Shown here one piece after another: positions 27,079-35,196 of a stretch of DNA of 64,000 nucleotides. The first letter of the stretch is position 1. Each line of letters begins with the position of its first letter. Origin of the DNA: Armatimonadota bacterium (lineage in GTDB: Bacteria > Armatimonadota > Fimbriimonadia > Fimbriimonadales > Fimbriimonadaceae); NCBI GenBank assembly GCA_027451905.1, contig DAIDHV010000004.1, positions 62,001-126,000 on the forward strand, written 5' to 3'. Below the pieces are notes generated by a model, which was not told the origin of the DNA, did no database searches, and saw only the letters and a list, made by a program, of their open reading frames with translations. The position numbers and the translations under genes were made by a program.

Positions 27079-28407
27079 ATGAAAGTCAAACCGATTTTCG
27101 TAAAGTTAGCAATCAGTTTAGGAGCGGCACTTCTTGCCCTCATCATTTGTTTTCTTATTAAGCCCACTTGGGAAGCGACGTCGGCGTACTACTTTCCCTT
27201 AAAAACTCCTTCTGCCGGCGGACTTTCGGCCCTAAAAATTGGGGTTTCTCAAGGCGATCCTGGCAGTGTTGGGCTCCTTGGCAATACTTTAGAAACTCCC
27301 TTGCCAGGTTCGGCGCCGTCCACCGCAACCGCTATTTTAACTAGCTACTCGTCGATTACTTCCATCGTCCAAGACTTGGATCTAACTTCAAAGTGGAACG
27401 TTTCCAAGAAGCGGGCCTTTTTGAGGGTGCGAAAGTGTCTTGCCGCAAATGTTGACGATTCCGGCAACATTCTCAACATCAGCTACTTCGATTCTGATAA
27501 GCAACTGGCAACTCAGATTGTCCAATTGGTAGGGAAGATTCTCAAATCTAAATCTAGGAGCCTATCGATGAACATTGGTCGCTCCAACCGCATCTTTATC
27601 GGAGAGCGGCTGAAGGATGCTGAAATGAAGCTGACTGAAGCATCCAAGCAGTTGGAAGCCGCAACATCGCAAGGGACTTCTACCAGTTCCAATGATCTCT
27701 TCAAGGCGTACCTTGCCCAAAGGACTCAATTAACAACCGTTCAAGGCGAGTACAACGGCCTCTCTGCCAAATTAGACGCGGTTGCAAAAGGTCTAGAAAC
27801 TTACTATGCAGAAGGTGGGCCCGAATTAATGTCTGGCTCGTCCAGCTTGGGGGCAATGAATGGTGAGCTAGGCATTATTTCATCAGAACTTGGCCAGCGC
27901 AAGGTTGATTTAGAAGACACTTTGCAGAAGTACCAAAAAGGAACCGGCCAAGTTGCCAATGCCAAAAGGAACTACAAAACCATTCAATCTTTGGCAAACC
28001 AAACCAATGGTCGACTGTTGGCAGGGGTTGCCGGCAAATATGACCCGAAAATCATTGACGTCTATTCTCAGAAATTGGCCCTTGCCGCTACCTTAAAAGA
28101 GTATCAGGCCTCGACCGACGCTCTCTACGCTGAACTGGCGAAGTCGCCAGCATCTAGTGTTCAATTTGAGTCTAAATTGGCAGACTATAAGAGATCAGAG
28201 GCAGACGTTACCAGCCTAAGCGAGCAGTACGAGCTTGCCAAAATTGCCGAGCAAAGAGATCCGTCGCGTTTTGAACTGTTGGATGCTCCACATATTGATC
28301 CAACTTATGTCTTTCCTCGGAAAGGGCTCATCGCAGGAACGGTTTTTGTGCTTGTTCTCGTTTTGTCTTATTTGCCCAGCCTCAGACGGTTGGTTGTTGT
28401 TGAATAA
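27079..28407 (+). CDS. Polysaccharide co-polymerase (Wzz/GumC-like)
   Basis: 442 residues. The topology is typical: membrane helix at residues 9-27 (LAISLGAALLALIICFLI), a long periplasmic part with coiled-coil stretches (about 170-400), and a second helix at 415-432 (GLIAGTVFVLVLVLSYL). A proline-rich segment just before the second helix (PHIDPTYVFPRKG) is characteristic. Proteins of this class set the chain length of exported polysaccharide. It lacks a fused tyrosine kinase. GAGGAG lies 7 bases before ATG. No polymerase or flippase of a Wzy system is nearby. Confidence 0.85.
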   Translation: MKVKPIFVKLAISLGAALLALIICFLIKPTWEATSAYYFPLKTPSAGGLSALKIGVSQGDPGSVGLLGNTLETPLPGSAPSTATAILTSYSSITSIVQDLDLTSKWNVSKKRAFLRVRKCLAANVDDSGNILNISYFDSDKQLATQIVQLVGKILKSKSRSLSMNIGRSNRIFIGERLKDAEMKLTEASKQLEAATSQGTSTSSNDLFKAYLAQRTQLTTVQGEYNGLSAKLDAVAKGLETYYAEGGPELMSGSSSLGAMNGELGIISSELGQRKVDLEDTLQKYQKGTGQVANAKRNYKTIQSLANQTNGRLLAGVAGKYDPKIIDVYSQKLALAATLKEYQASTDALYAELAKSPASSVQFESKLADYKRSEADVTSLSEQYELAKIAEQRDPSRFELLDAPHIDPTYVFPRKGLIAGTVFVLVLVLSYLPSLRRLVVVE

Positions 28408-28460
28408 GCTGCGGATTAAATACTTTGCTCTTGGGCGCAAGTTTAGCGAGCCTTGGTTGA

Positions 28461-28694
28461 TTACGCGTGCATCAGCTTTATGTTTGGCTTTACAGTAGGC
28501 ATGGCTTGGATCAGGGCCTTGTTCAGCAAACTGTGCTGGACAAGGGCCTCTCTGCACTCCCCGCATGCTCCCAAGTGACTGACAACCAAAGACAGATCAT
28601 CTCCCTCTAGATCGCCAATTACGAACAGATAGAGAAGATCTTGAACTTCTGAGCAGACGGCCTGGGCGCCATTCGAATCGATATTTTGCGCCAT
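28461..28694 (-). CDS. Small zinc-finger anti-sigma factor candidate
   Basis: 77 residues. The zf-HC2 pattern is visible: an upstream Cys (AVCSEVQDLLYLFVIGDL), then H-x3-C-x2-C in VSHLGACGECREAL. This matches the ZAS zinc-binding anti-sigma domain that binds ECF sigma factors. There is no membrane helix, so it would be cytoplasmic. It is divergent from the ECF sigma factor gene at 28956 and convergent with the co-polymerase gene. Pairing of the two is inferred from proximity and family habit. Confidence 0.75.
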   Translation of the reverse strand: MAQNIDSNGAQAVCSEVQDLLYLFVIGDLEGDDLSLVVSHLGACGECREALVQHSLLNKALIQAMPTVKPNIKLMHA

Positions 28695-28823
28695 GATTCT
28701 TTAAAAACTCATTAACTTCTGAGGGAAGATTTGTGACATTTAAGGTGTGATTGAAATACTGCAATTGCAGGTTTCGGTCAAATTGAATTTGTAACAATTA
28801 TTTACCCGCAAAATTACCAGTTT

Positions 28824-28852
28824 TTGTCACATTTTTAGTAAACCGGGTTAAT
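28824..28852 (+). promoter_or_regulatory. Possible promoter for the ECF sigma factor gene
   Basis: TTGTCA at 28824-28829 and GTTAAT at 28847-28852 with a 17-base spacer. The -10 is imperfect. Autoregulation by the ECF factor itself could use another site that I cannot define. Confidence 0.35.
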
Positions 28853-28919
28853 AAGTTATTTGAGGGATTCCTTTGTTGTTTAAACTAAAGAGTCAGTACG
28901 CAGAGTTGCGTTTGTTTTT

Positions 28920-28940
28920 ACGGCAAAATCCCTTTGCCGT
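28920..28940 (+). promoter_or_regulatory. Hairpin in the 5' leader of the ECF sigma factor gene
   Basis: ACGGCAAA pairs perfectly with TTTGCCGT around ATCCC, ending two bases before the GAGAGGAG ribosome-binding site. It could shield or space the site; no T-run follows, so it is not a terminator. Confidence 0.45.
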
Positions 28941-28955
28941 TGAGAGGAGTCGATA

Positions 28956-29510
28956 ATGAGTCAACATACTTACCAGCGCATGAGTCAGCTTGCGCAAAAG
29001 TTTCAGTTGGGAGATGCCGATGCAGGGAACACACTTGCAGAAAAGCTTCGATCTCAACTTCTAGTTCGGTTTGCCTGCGCGGGGATCAGCCCCACAGATG
29101 TAGAGGATTTGGTCCAGAACTGCGTCATGGATGTCTTGGGTTCTCTTGAGCGCTTTGATGAGTCAAGAGCCACAATAGAAACTTGGACGGCAGGAATTGC
29201 CAGAAACAACCTTAGAAACCACTACCGAAAAAAGTCAATCCAAAGCCGATTTGAGATTTCCAGTGAAAGCGCTCAGGATCTCAGCGCAATTGATAGCGAG
29301 ATGATTGATACTTCTGCCGCGATCGGTGAGGCGGTCAGTAGTCTTAGTTTGATTGATCAAGAACTGCTGAGAATGAGGTTTTCGATGGGTCTCTCTTTTA
29401 CCGAAATCGCAGAAGCGTCTAACTTAACAGAAGCCAATGCCAGAAAGCGAGTTTCTAGAGCGGTTGAGCAGTTGCGTCGAAAACCAGAAATTATTTCCAT
29501 ACTTGTTTAG
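28956..29510 (+). CDS. ECF-type sigma-70 factor
   Basis: 184 residues with region 2 (ISPTDVEDLVQNCVMDVLGSLERFD; TWTAGIARNNLRNHYRKK) and region 4 (LSLIDQELLRMRFSMGLSFTEIAEASNL ... KRVSRAVEQLRR). Regions 1 and 3 are absent, as in all ECF factors. It directs RNA polymerase to a stress or envelope regulon. GAGAGGAG precedes ATG 28956 by 7 bases. The small zinc-finger protein on the other strand is the likely anti-sigma. Confidence 0.92.
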   Translation: MSQHTYQRMSQLAQKFQLGDADAGNTLAEKLRSQLLVRFACAGISPTDVEDLVQNCVMDVLGSLERFDESRATIETWTAGIARNNLRNHYRKKSIQSRFEISSESAQDLSAIDSEMIDTSAAIGEAVSSLSLIDQELLRMRFSMGLSFTEIAEASNLTEANARKRVSRAVEQLRRKPEIISILV

Positions 29511-29522
29511 CTTTAGCTAAAC
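29505..29522 (+). repeat. Short hairpin spanning the sigma factor stop codon
   Basis: GTTTAGC and GCTAAAC pair around TTTA, with the TAG stop inside the stem. It precedes the main terminator by 20 bases. Confidence 0.4.
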
Positions 29523-29541
29523 CGCCTAGAAATTATTGAAA

Positions 29542-29573
29542 AGTCCCGAAATGCAGTCTTGCATCTCGGGACT
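29542..29573 (+). terminator. Terminator after the ECF sigma factor gene
   Basis: AGTCCCGAAATGCA and TGCATCTCGGGACT pair over 14 positions with one mismatch and a GTCT loop, followed by ATTGCTTTA. Confidence 0.75.
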
Positions 29574-29628
29574 ATTGCTTTATGGGGGCATAGTCTGAAT
29601 TCCTGTAAGACCGGTACTCTCTATTCTC

Positions 29629-30303
29629 ATGAGCAAGACAAAGTCTGCCCTGATCGTTTGGGGTGGTTGGGACGGCCATGAACCCAAGCAAGTTGCCGAC
29701 CTTTTTACTGACATTTTAATCAAAGAAGGATTTCAAGTAGAGGTTTCTGATTCGCTGGACGCGTTTTTGGACGAATCGAAGTTGATGGAACTCAATCTGA
29801 TTGTTCCCATTGTGACGATGAGCAAGATTACGCCGGAGCAAAGAACTCCGGTCACCAATGCGGTTTCCTTTGGAGGAGTGGGGCTAGCCGGCTGCCACGG
29901 CGGGATGTGTGATGCCTTCCGCGAAGATACAGAATGGCAATTTATGACCGGCGGGCAGTGGGTGGCTCATCCTGGAAATGACGGGGTTCATTATAAGGTT
30001 CGCATTTGCACTGACGCTCCCCATGAAATCACCGAAGGTCTTGAGGATTTTGAAGTGGAAAGTGAGCAGTATTATTTGCACACCGATCCTGGCAACAAAG
30101 TGTTGGCCTATACTGAGTTCCCCCATCCAGCCGTAAAAGGCGTCCACGAGCAAAATCCTTGCAAGATGCCTCAGGTGTGGACTAAGATGTATGGCAAGGG
30201 CCGCGTATTTTACAATGCCTTGGGTCATCACCGCGACGTCTTAGAAAAGCCGGAGCCATACGAACTGATGAGGCGCGGCTTCTTGTGGGCAGCTAAGAGT
30301 TAA
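29629..30303 (+). CDS. ThuA-like domain protein
   Basis: 224 residues. Class I glutamine-amidotransferase-like fold of the ThuA family: ALIVWGGWDGHEPKQVADLF at the N-terminus, GVGLAGCHGGMCDAF in the middle (nucleophile-elbow position), and KMYGKGRVFYNALGHHRDV near the end. ThuA proteins are linked to trehalose and other sugar use, but the reaction is not well established. It has its own small region between two hairpins, so it is likely monocistronic. Confidence 0.88.
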   Translation: MSKTKSALIVWGGWDGHEPKQVADLFTDILIKEGFQVEVSDSLDAFLDESKLMELNLIVPIVTMSKITPEQRTPVTNAVSFGGVGLAGCHGGMCDAFREDTEWQFMTGGQWVAHPGNDGVHYKVRICTDAPHEITEGLEDFEVESEQYYLHTDPGNKVLAYTEFPHPAVKGVHEQNPCKMPQVWTKMYGKGRVFYNALGHHRDVLEKPEPYELMRRGFLWAAKS

Positions 30304-30317
30304 TTGCCGCTTTGGTG

Positions 30318-30351
30318 AATTGGGAAGGCAATGGTGCTCACCTTCCCAATT
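30318..30351. terminator. Bidirectional hairpin between ThuA-like gene and the convergent unknown gene
   Basis: AATTGGGAAGG pairs with CCTTCCCAATT (11 bp) around a 12-base loop that contains the stop codon of the minus-strand gene. Confidence 0.65.
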
Positions 30352-30913
30352 TGGCTTGGTGAATAAAGTTTGTCGATTGTTCCTGCTTGCCGCCGATGTC
30401 CAATCTGGCAATATCCTCGGTTCTAACAAGGGCAAAACCATTGGATTGACCGTCGGGCAGGATTTGTTCTATTTGCACCCAATCCGATCCTACTTCCGTC
30501 ACAAAGCCAGCCGTTCGCCCTTTATAGTCATCCAAAATAGAGACAAGCAATCGGTTTTCTCTTGCGTAGTTCATAGCGTCCAGAGGATCGGCTAAGCCAT
30601 GATCTTGAGAGGGAAGCAGCTCTTCTGTAAAGACCTTTCCGCGGTTTTCATAAAGAATGCGGATGTTGTCTAATAACTTTCCGCCGACCTGAAGCCTTAC
30701 GATCTCATCGAGCCTTACGTTGATAATGCCATCCGGCTCGCCGTAACCGTTAAGTAGGCAAAGGCTCAACTGAAGGTCATTAACCGACTCAACAAAGCCA
30801 CATTGGCACACGGGAAAATCAGAAACATCAGTTTCCACATAGCATTCAACCAAATCACCAACTGCTTTGCAGTGGGCAAGTACGGCTCGAAATTTGTCCT
30901 GAGTCTCTCCCAT
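30338..30913 (-). CDS. Unknown protein with a duplicated Sm/SH3-like unit
   Basis: 191 residues, no signal peptide. Two segments are alike: CGFVESVNDLQLSLCLLN ... DEIVRLQVGGK (about residues 38-79) and AGFVTEVGSDWVQIEQILP ... EDIARLDIGGK (about 134-175). Each runs 'GFV-x-V ... L/I ... [DE]I-R-L-x-[VI]GGK', as in small five-strand beta barrels. I do not recognise the family. It follows the HAD phosphatase by nine bases on the same strand, so the two form an operon. Confidence 0.7.
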   Translation of the reverse strand: MGETQDKFRAVLAHCKAVGDLVECYVETDVSDFPVCQCGFVESVNDLQLSLCLLNGYGEPDGIINVRLDEIVRLQVGGKLLDNIRILYENRGKVFTEELLPSQDHGLADPLDAMNYARENRLLVSILDDYKGRTAGFVTEVGSDWVQIEQILPDGQSNGFALVRTEDIARLDIGGKQEQSTNFIHQAKLGR

Positions 30914-30922
30914 ATTTCAAGT

Positions 30923-31594
30923 TTACTGTAAAATACGCGCTAAATCGGCAGGTTGCTTGCCGCTTAAGCTGCTCCAGATTTCTTGAACAGGAGGGAACTG
31001 CATTGTGGACGTCAACCTGTTTGGCACGGCAATGACTCTTAATCCAGCTGCTAATGCCGATTGGCACCCGGCAGGTGAGTCTTCGAGGGCTAAGCCGTTC
31101 TCGGGTTGACAATCAAGGTCTTCTAGGGCTTTTAGGTAAAGATCGGGTGAAGGTTTTGTGAGTTTCACATCTTCTGCGCAGGCTATTGCTGCAAAGTAGT
31201 GGATGAGATCGAGCCTTTTGAGATGGCCCTTAACCCAATTTTGAGAAGAACTGCTTGCAAGTCCGATTCGAATTTGTGAAGATCGCAGGGCTTCTAACAG
31301 ATCGCTGACTCCGGCTAGCGGGGCTTCTTTTTCCACCAACTCGCGGCGTCTATCCCAACGCTCGGCAATGACTTCATTTTTGTCCAGGGTTTGTCTAATA
31401 TCCGGGGGGATGAACTCAAAAGGGTGCTTTGGGTCTTGATCCGGTCCACGCCCAATGCCAAAGGTCCACCACTGAGGATCAACATCAATTTGAAGGTTTT
31501 GATAAAGCTCACTCCAGGCTTGAACTTCGGGCCATTCGGTGTCTAAAATCAGTCCATCAAAATCAAAAATGACCGATTTTAAGAAATTTCCCAT
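30923..31594 (-). CDS. HAD-superfamily phosphatase (beta-phosphoglucomutase-like)
   Basis: 223 residues. Motif I is IFDFDGLILDTEW (residues 9-21, nucleophile and acid Asp), motif II is GLASSSSQNWV, and motifs III/IV are KLTKPSPDLYLKAL and LALEDSPAGCQSALAAG. A helical cap lies between motifs I and II, as in subfamily IA. The substrate is probably a small phosphosugar or related metabolite but is not identifiable. AGAGG lies 5 bases before ATG 31594. Confidence 0.9.
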   Translation of the reverse strand: MGNFLKSVIFDFDGLILDTEWPEVQAWSELYQNLQIDVDPQWWTFGIGRGPDQDPKHPFEFIPPDIRQTLDKNEVIAERWDRRRELVEKEAPLAGVSDLLEALRSSQIRIGLASSSSQNWVKGHLKRLDLIHYFAAIACAEDVKLTKPSPDLYLKALEDLDCQPENGLALEDSPAGCQSALAAGLRVIAVPNRLTSTMQFPPVQEIWSSLSGKQPADLARILQ

Positions 31595-31628
31595 AAATAC
31601 CTCTGAAAGTGTACAAGCAAAACAAAAT

Positions 31629-31646
31629 TGAACTATAATAGGTTCA
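31629..31646 (+). promoter_or_regulatory. Possible -10 box inside an inverted repeat, S53 peptidase gene
   Basis: TATAAT at 31634-31639 is flanked by TGAAC (31629) and GTTCA (31642). No good -35 lies 17 bases upstream. This may be a regulated promoter for the gene at 31683. Confidence 0.35.
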
Positions 31647-31682
31647 GGTAAGAAGACTAGGCAAAACTCTTCTTGTGCTCAA

Positions 31683-33428
31683 ATGAACTATCCAGGCAAA
31701 TTCTTGATCACGGTTGCAGCTACGATGCTGGCAGCCTGTGCTTTATCGCAAACTTTTTTTCAGGGAGACCCAAACATTATTCAGCCGAAGTCTGACTTTG
31801 CTGGACAAGGTCACTTTCACACCAATTACCTGATCAACGTCAGTCAAACTAGGAAAGCTCAGCTTTATACATTTTTGCATGAACACCAGGCGCCACGAAT
31901 GTTCTATGTCAGAAACGGCAAGATTCAGCCAATGGGTTTTGGTCCCGGACCTCAATCCGGCGTTCCTGGTTATGCTCCGGCCGACATTAGGGCCGCGTAT
32001 AATATTCCCGGAAATCTTGGATCTAATGCCATTGCCATTGTTGATGCCTTTGATGATCCAACCGCTCTTTCGGACTTCAACGCATTTAGTCAGCAATTCG
32101 GATTGCCATCCGAGCCTTCAACCAATCCAACTTCACCATCCAATAACGTTTTTCAGGTTGTTTATCAGAATGGGGTCGAGCCGACAGCTGACCCAGGTTG
32201 GGCTGGAGAAATCAGCCTTGACATTGAGTGGGCCCACGCCATGGCGCCGAGAGCAAAGATTTACTTAGTCGAAGCTCAAGACAACAGCAACAACCTTTAC
32301 AGTGCGGTTCAAATAGCCCAAGGGCTACCCAATGTGCGGGAAGTTTCGATGAGTTGGGGTGGTGGTGAATTCCCTGGAGAAAACTCTAGCGATAGCCTTT
32401 TCACTGGCAACAATATCGTCTATTTTGCTTCTTCGGGTGATGGCGGTTCCGGCACCATCTACCCAGCCGTTTCTCCTAACGTAGTGGGCGTTGGCGGAAC
32501 TTCCTTGGTGCTTGGTAGCAATGACTCATTTATCAGCGAAACGGCTTGGATTGGAAGCGGCGGAGGTCCCAGTTTCTACGAGCCGATACCTACCTATCAG
32601 AGCGTGGTTTCTGGTACCGTTGGTGCCTCCCGTGGTTGCCCCGATATTTCTGGTCCTGCCGACCCCTACGAAGGATGCGCCGTCTTTGGAATCTATGCCT
32701 TCGGCGGTTGGGCAGTCATTGGTGGAACAAGTTGGGCTAGCCCAACCGAGGCCGGTATCGCTAACGCAAGAGGAAAGTTCTCCACAAGTACCAACGCAGA
32801 ACTGACTCGCCTCTATCAGGAGTATTCGGTTGCAGGAACTTACGTTTCCTTGTATCGAGACATTACGGTAGGAAATACCGGAATCTTCAATGCTGGTCCT
32901 GGGTATGACTTCACGACCGGAGTTGGTTCCGCAACAAATCTATACCAAACAACACCGCCAAATCAGAATTTTGGGCCGCTTACGGTGACCCCAGAATTTG
33001 GAACGGTTGTATCTGGAAATGTTTCGAGCCTTCAGACGATCGACAATAATTCCTATGTAATGAAATGGGCACCCTTCTTTAAGATTGGGTCTGCCAGTGG
33101 CTACCAAACAACCTATCAGTTGCCTCTGCCTCTAAGCCAATACAAAGAACTGTACATTACATTTAATGCGCAGTCCTCAACCTTGGAGACTTATCAGCTG
33201 TATGCTTGGAATTACACCACCGGTAAGTTTGATAATCTGATACAACTGCACGGATCAAATGCATTCACAACTTACACTTACCAGTTCCCGCAAGCATCGT
33301 GGCAAAACTACGTTGATCCGAACGGTAACGCTAAAGTCGAGATCATATCTGAACTGAGTCGAAGATTGATTCAGCCGGTCAATCAAAACACAAGTACAGA
33401 CATGATTAATTTGCAGGTTGGATTCTAA
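31683..33428 (+). CDS. Secreted S53-family (sedolisin/kumamolisin-like) serine peptidase
   Basis: 581 residues with a signal peptide (FLITVAATMLAACALSQ). Sedolisin hallmarks: Glu and Asp spaced by three in GEISLDIEWAHAMAP (about residues 179-183), the oxyanion Asp in FASSGDGGSG, and the nucleophile in GGTSWASP (about 358). C-terminal calcium-site remnant: GYDFTTGVGS. Residues from 425 onward form an extra beta domain. Only about 60 residues lie between the signal peptide and the catalytic domain, far fewer than the usual inhibitory prodomain. Family members cleave proteins at acid pH; whether this one needs processing is unknown. Confidence 0.9.
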   Translation: MNYPGKFLITVAATMLAACALSQTFFQGDPNIIQPKSDFAGQGHFHTNYLINVSQTRKAQLYTFLHEHQAPRMFYVRNGKIQPMGFGPGPQSGVPGYAPADIRAAYNIPGNLGSNAIAIVDAFDDPTALSDFNAFSQQFGLPSEPSTNPTSPSNNVFQVVYQNGVEPTADPGWAGEISLDIEWAHAMAPRAKIYLVEAQDNSNNLYSAVQIAQGLPNVREVSMSWGGGEFPGENSSDSLFTGNNIVYFASSGDGGSGTIYPAVSPNVVGVGGTSLVLGSNDSFISETAWIGSGGGPSFYEPIPTYQSVVSGTVGASRGCPDISGPADPYEGCAVFGIYAFGGWAVIGGTSWASPTEAGIANARGKFSTSTNAELTRLYQEYSVAGTYVSLYRDITVGNTGIFNAGPGYDFTTGVGSATNLYQTTPPNQNFGPLTVTPEFGTVVSGNVSSLQTIDNNSYVMKWAPFFKIGSASGYQTTYQLPLPLSQYKELYITFNAQSSTLETYQLYAWNYTTGKFDNLIQLHGSNAFTTYTYQFPQASWQNYVDPNGNAKVEIISELSRRLIQPVNQNTSTDMINLQVGF

Positions 33429-33446
33429 CCTAGTCTGAAGCAGATA

Positions 33447-33487
33447 GGTAATCAGTCGAACTTTTGGTTCGGCTGATTACCTTTTTT
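33447..33487 (+). terminator. Strong intrinsic terminator after the S53 peptidase gene
   Basis: A 15-bp stem with one G-T pair (33447-33461 with 33467-33481), five-base loop, and a TTTTTT tail. Confidence 0.92.
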
Positions 33488-33548
33488 ATAGGGCAACTGA
33501 CCCGGCGTCCGATCGGACTCCTAGAAGGACATTCATAATGATAAAGAA

Positions 33549-35189
33549 ATGGTAAAGGTTATTCCGCTTGGCGGAGTTGGAGAAATTGGGAAGAACTGCA
33601 CATTAGTTGAGGATGGCAATGAAATCCTTATTATTGACTGCGGCTTGAGCTTTCCGAACGAGGAAATGCCAGGGGTTGATATCGTTGTTCCCGATTTCAC
33701 TTACCTGGTTCAGAACAGCCGCAAGGTTCTTGGCGTCATCATAACCCATGCCCACGAAGATCATATTGGTGGGTTGCCATACTTGCTTCAAAAACTTAAT
33801 GTGCCAATTTATGCAACCGCGTTTACCCACGCGATGATGAAGCACAAATTGGAGGAAAAAGTCGGTAATAAATCCCTCCAACTCAAGACTTTTAAACCCG
33901 GAGAAGGGATTAAGGTTGGATCTTTCGAAGTAGAGACCATCCGCGTGACTCACTCAATTCCAGATAGCTGTGCGATTGCGGTCATGACAAGTGCAGGCGC
34001 GCTGCTGTTTACCGGTGATTTTAAGCTTGACTTTACTCCGGTTGACGGAAACCTAACTGATCTTGCCAAACTCACTCAAATCGGAAAAGAAGGGGTCTTA
34101 TGCCTCTTTAGCGATTCGACAAATGTGGATAGACCAGGTTGGGGACCAAGCGAAAGAACGGTTCTGCCAGGAATCCGCTCTGCCTTCGAGCATGCCCAAG
34201 GAAGAATCCTCATGACCACCTTTGCCAGCAACGTTCACCGAATGCAGCAGTTCATTGAGGTTGCCGCTGAACAGGGCAGGAAGGTTGGAGTTGTTGGGAG
34301 GCGCATGGAGCAGTCCATGGATATTTGTGAAAACCTTGGCTACATTAGGCTGCCCAAAGGGGTAAGGGTATCACTGGATGAGGTCAAGCAGATGCCAGAT
34401 CATCAGGCTGCCATTTTAACAACTGGCAGCCAAGGAGAACCGATGAGCGCACTTGTACAGATGTCTCGAGGCTCCTACGGACGTATGCAAATCAAAGAAG
34501 GCGACACCCTCATTTATTCCGCCCGCACTATCCCCGGCAACGAGGGCGCCATCTGGAGAACAATTAATCGGCTGTTTAAGCAGGGGTGCGAAGTCATTTA
34601 TGATGCGCCGACACCCGTGCACGTTTCTGGTCACGGTTATCAACAGGAGTTAATGATGATGGTGAATTTAGTTAAGCCCCACTTCATAGCTCCTGTCCAT
34701 GGAGAGCCAAGACACCAGCACCTCTATTCTAAACTGGTGCGAAGAATGGGATATCAAGATAACCGAATCTTCACAATGGAGGATGGCCGGCCCTTGGTTT
34801 TTGACGGCAAAAAGGCTTATCTTGATGAACCAGTTCCCCACGGAAGGGTGCTGATCGACAATAGCGGCTTGCCGGGGGTTACCGATGAAGTTTTACGAGA
34901 CCGATACAATGCAGCGAACGAAGGAATGGTTATTGTCACGGTTGTTATTGATGTTGATGAGGGCGAAGTTATTGGCGATCCCGTGGTGCAAGGCAAAGGA
35001 TTGCATGCCAACTCCAGCCTTTTAGACACCGTCCAATCGATGGTGACGGATGGCTTGTATTCTTTAAGCAAAGAAGAACTTTGTGACTTGAATCGAGTTC
35101 AATTAGAAGTTGTGGATATTGCAAAACGGACACTCCAAAAAAGAGGGCAAATTCGTCCATTGGTCATACCGTCGATCGTCAGTGTTTAA
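33549..35189 (+). CDS. rnj: Ribonuclease J
   Basis: 546 residues. A metallo-beta-lactamase/beta-CASP nuclease with 5'-exonuclease and endonuclease activity in mRNA decay and rRNA maturation. The zinc motif is THAHEDHIGG (about residues 76-85), with LFTGDFKLD, FSDSTNVDRPG, and the beta-CASP motifs ILTTGSQGEPMSAL and FIAPVHGEPRHQ. The C-terminal domain (VIPSIVSV end) is complete. The start is ATG 33549 after a short out-of-frame ATG. A single copy is seen here. Confidence 0.96.
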   Translation: MVKVIPLGGVGEIGKNCTLVEDGNEILIIDCGLSFPNEEMPGVDIVVPDFTYLVQNSRKVLGVIITHAHEDHIGGLPYLLQKLNVPIYATAFTHAMMKHKLEEKVGNKSLQLKTFKPGEGIKVGSFEVETIRVTHSIPDSCAIAVMTSAGALLFTGDFKLDFTPVDGNLTDLAKLTQIGKEGVLCLFSDSTNVDRPGWGPSERTVLPGIRSAFEHAQGRILMTTFASNVHRMQQFIEVAAEQGRKVGVVGRRMEQSMDICENLGYIRLPKGVRVSLDEVKQMPDHQAAILTTGSQGEPMSALVQMSRGSYGRMQIKEGDTLIYSARTIPGNEGAIWRTINRLFKQGCEVIYDAPTPVHVSGHGYQQELMMMVNLVKPHFIAPVHGEPRHQHLYSKLVRRMGYQDNRIFTMEDGRPLVFDGKKAYLDEPVPHGRVLIDNSGLPGVTDEVLRDRYNAANEGMVIVTVVIDVDEGEVIGDPVVQGKGLHANSSLLDTVQSMVTDGLYSLSKEELCDLNRVQLEVVDIAKRTLQKRGQIRPLVIPSIVSV

Positions 35190-35196
35190 TTTATCG

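Noticed and set aside
33538-33555. Five-codon ORF (MIKKW) just before rnj
   Set aside because: Too short and without a clear ribosome-binding site; probably incidental.
35110-35196. N-terminal extension of the aspartic-protease-like copy 1 into rnj
   Set aside because: It would put about 29 basic residues before a normal signal peptide and overlap the conserved rnj end by 80 bases.
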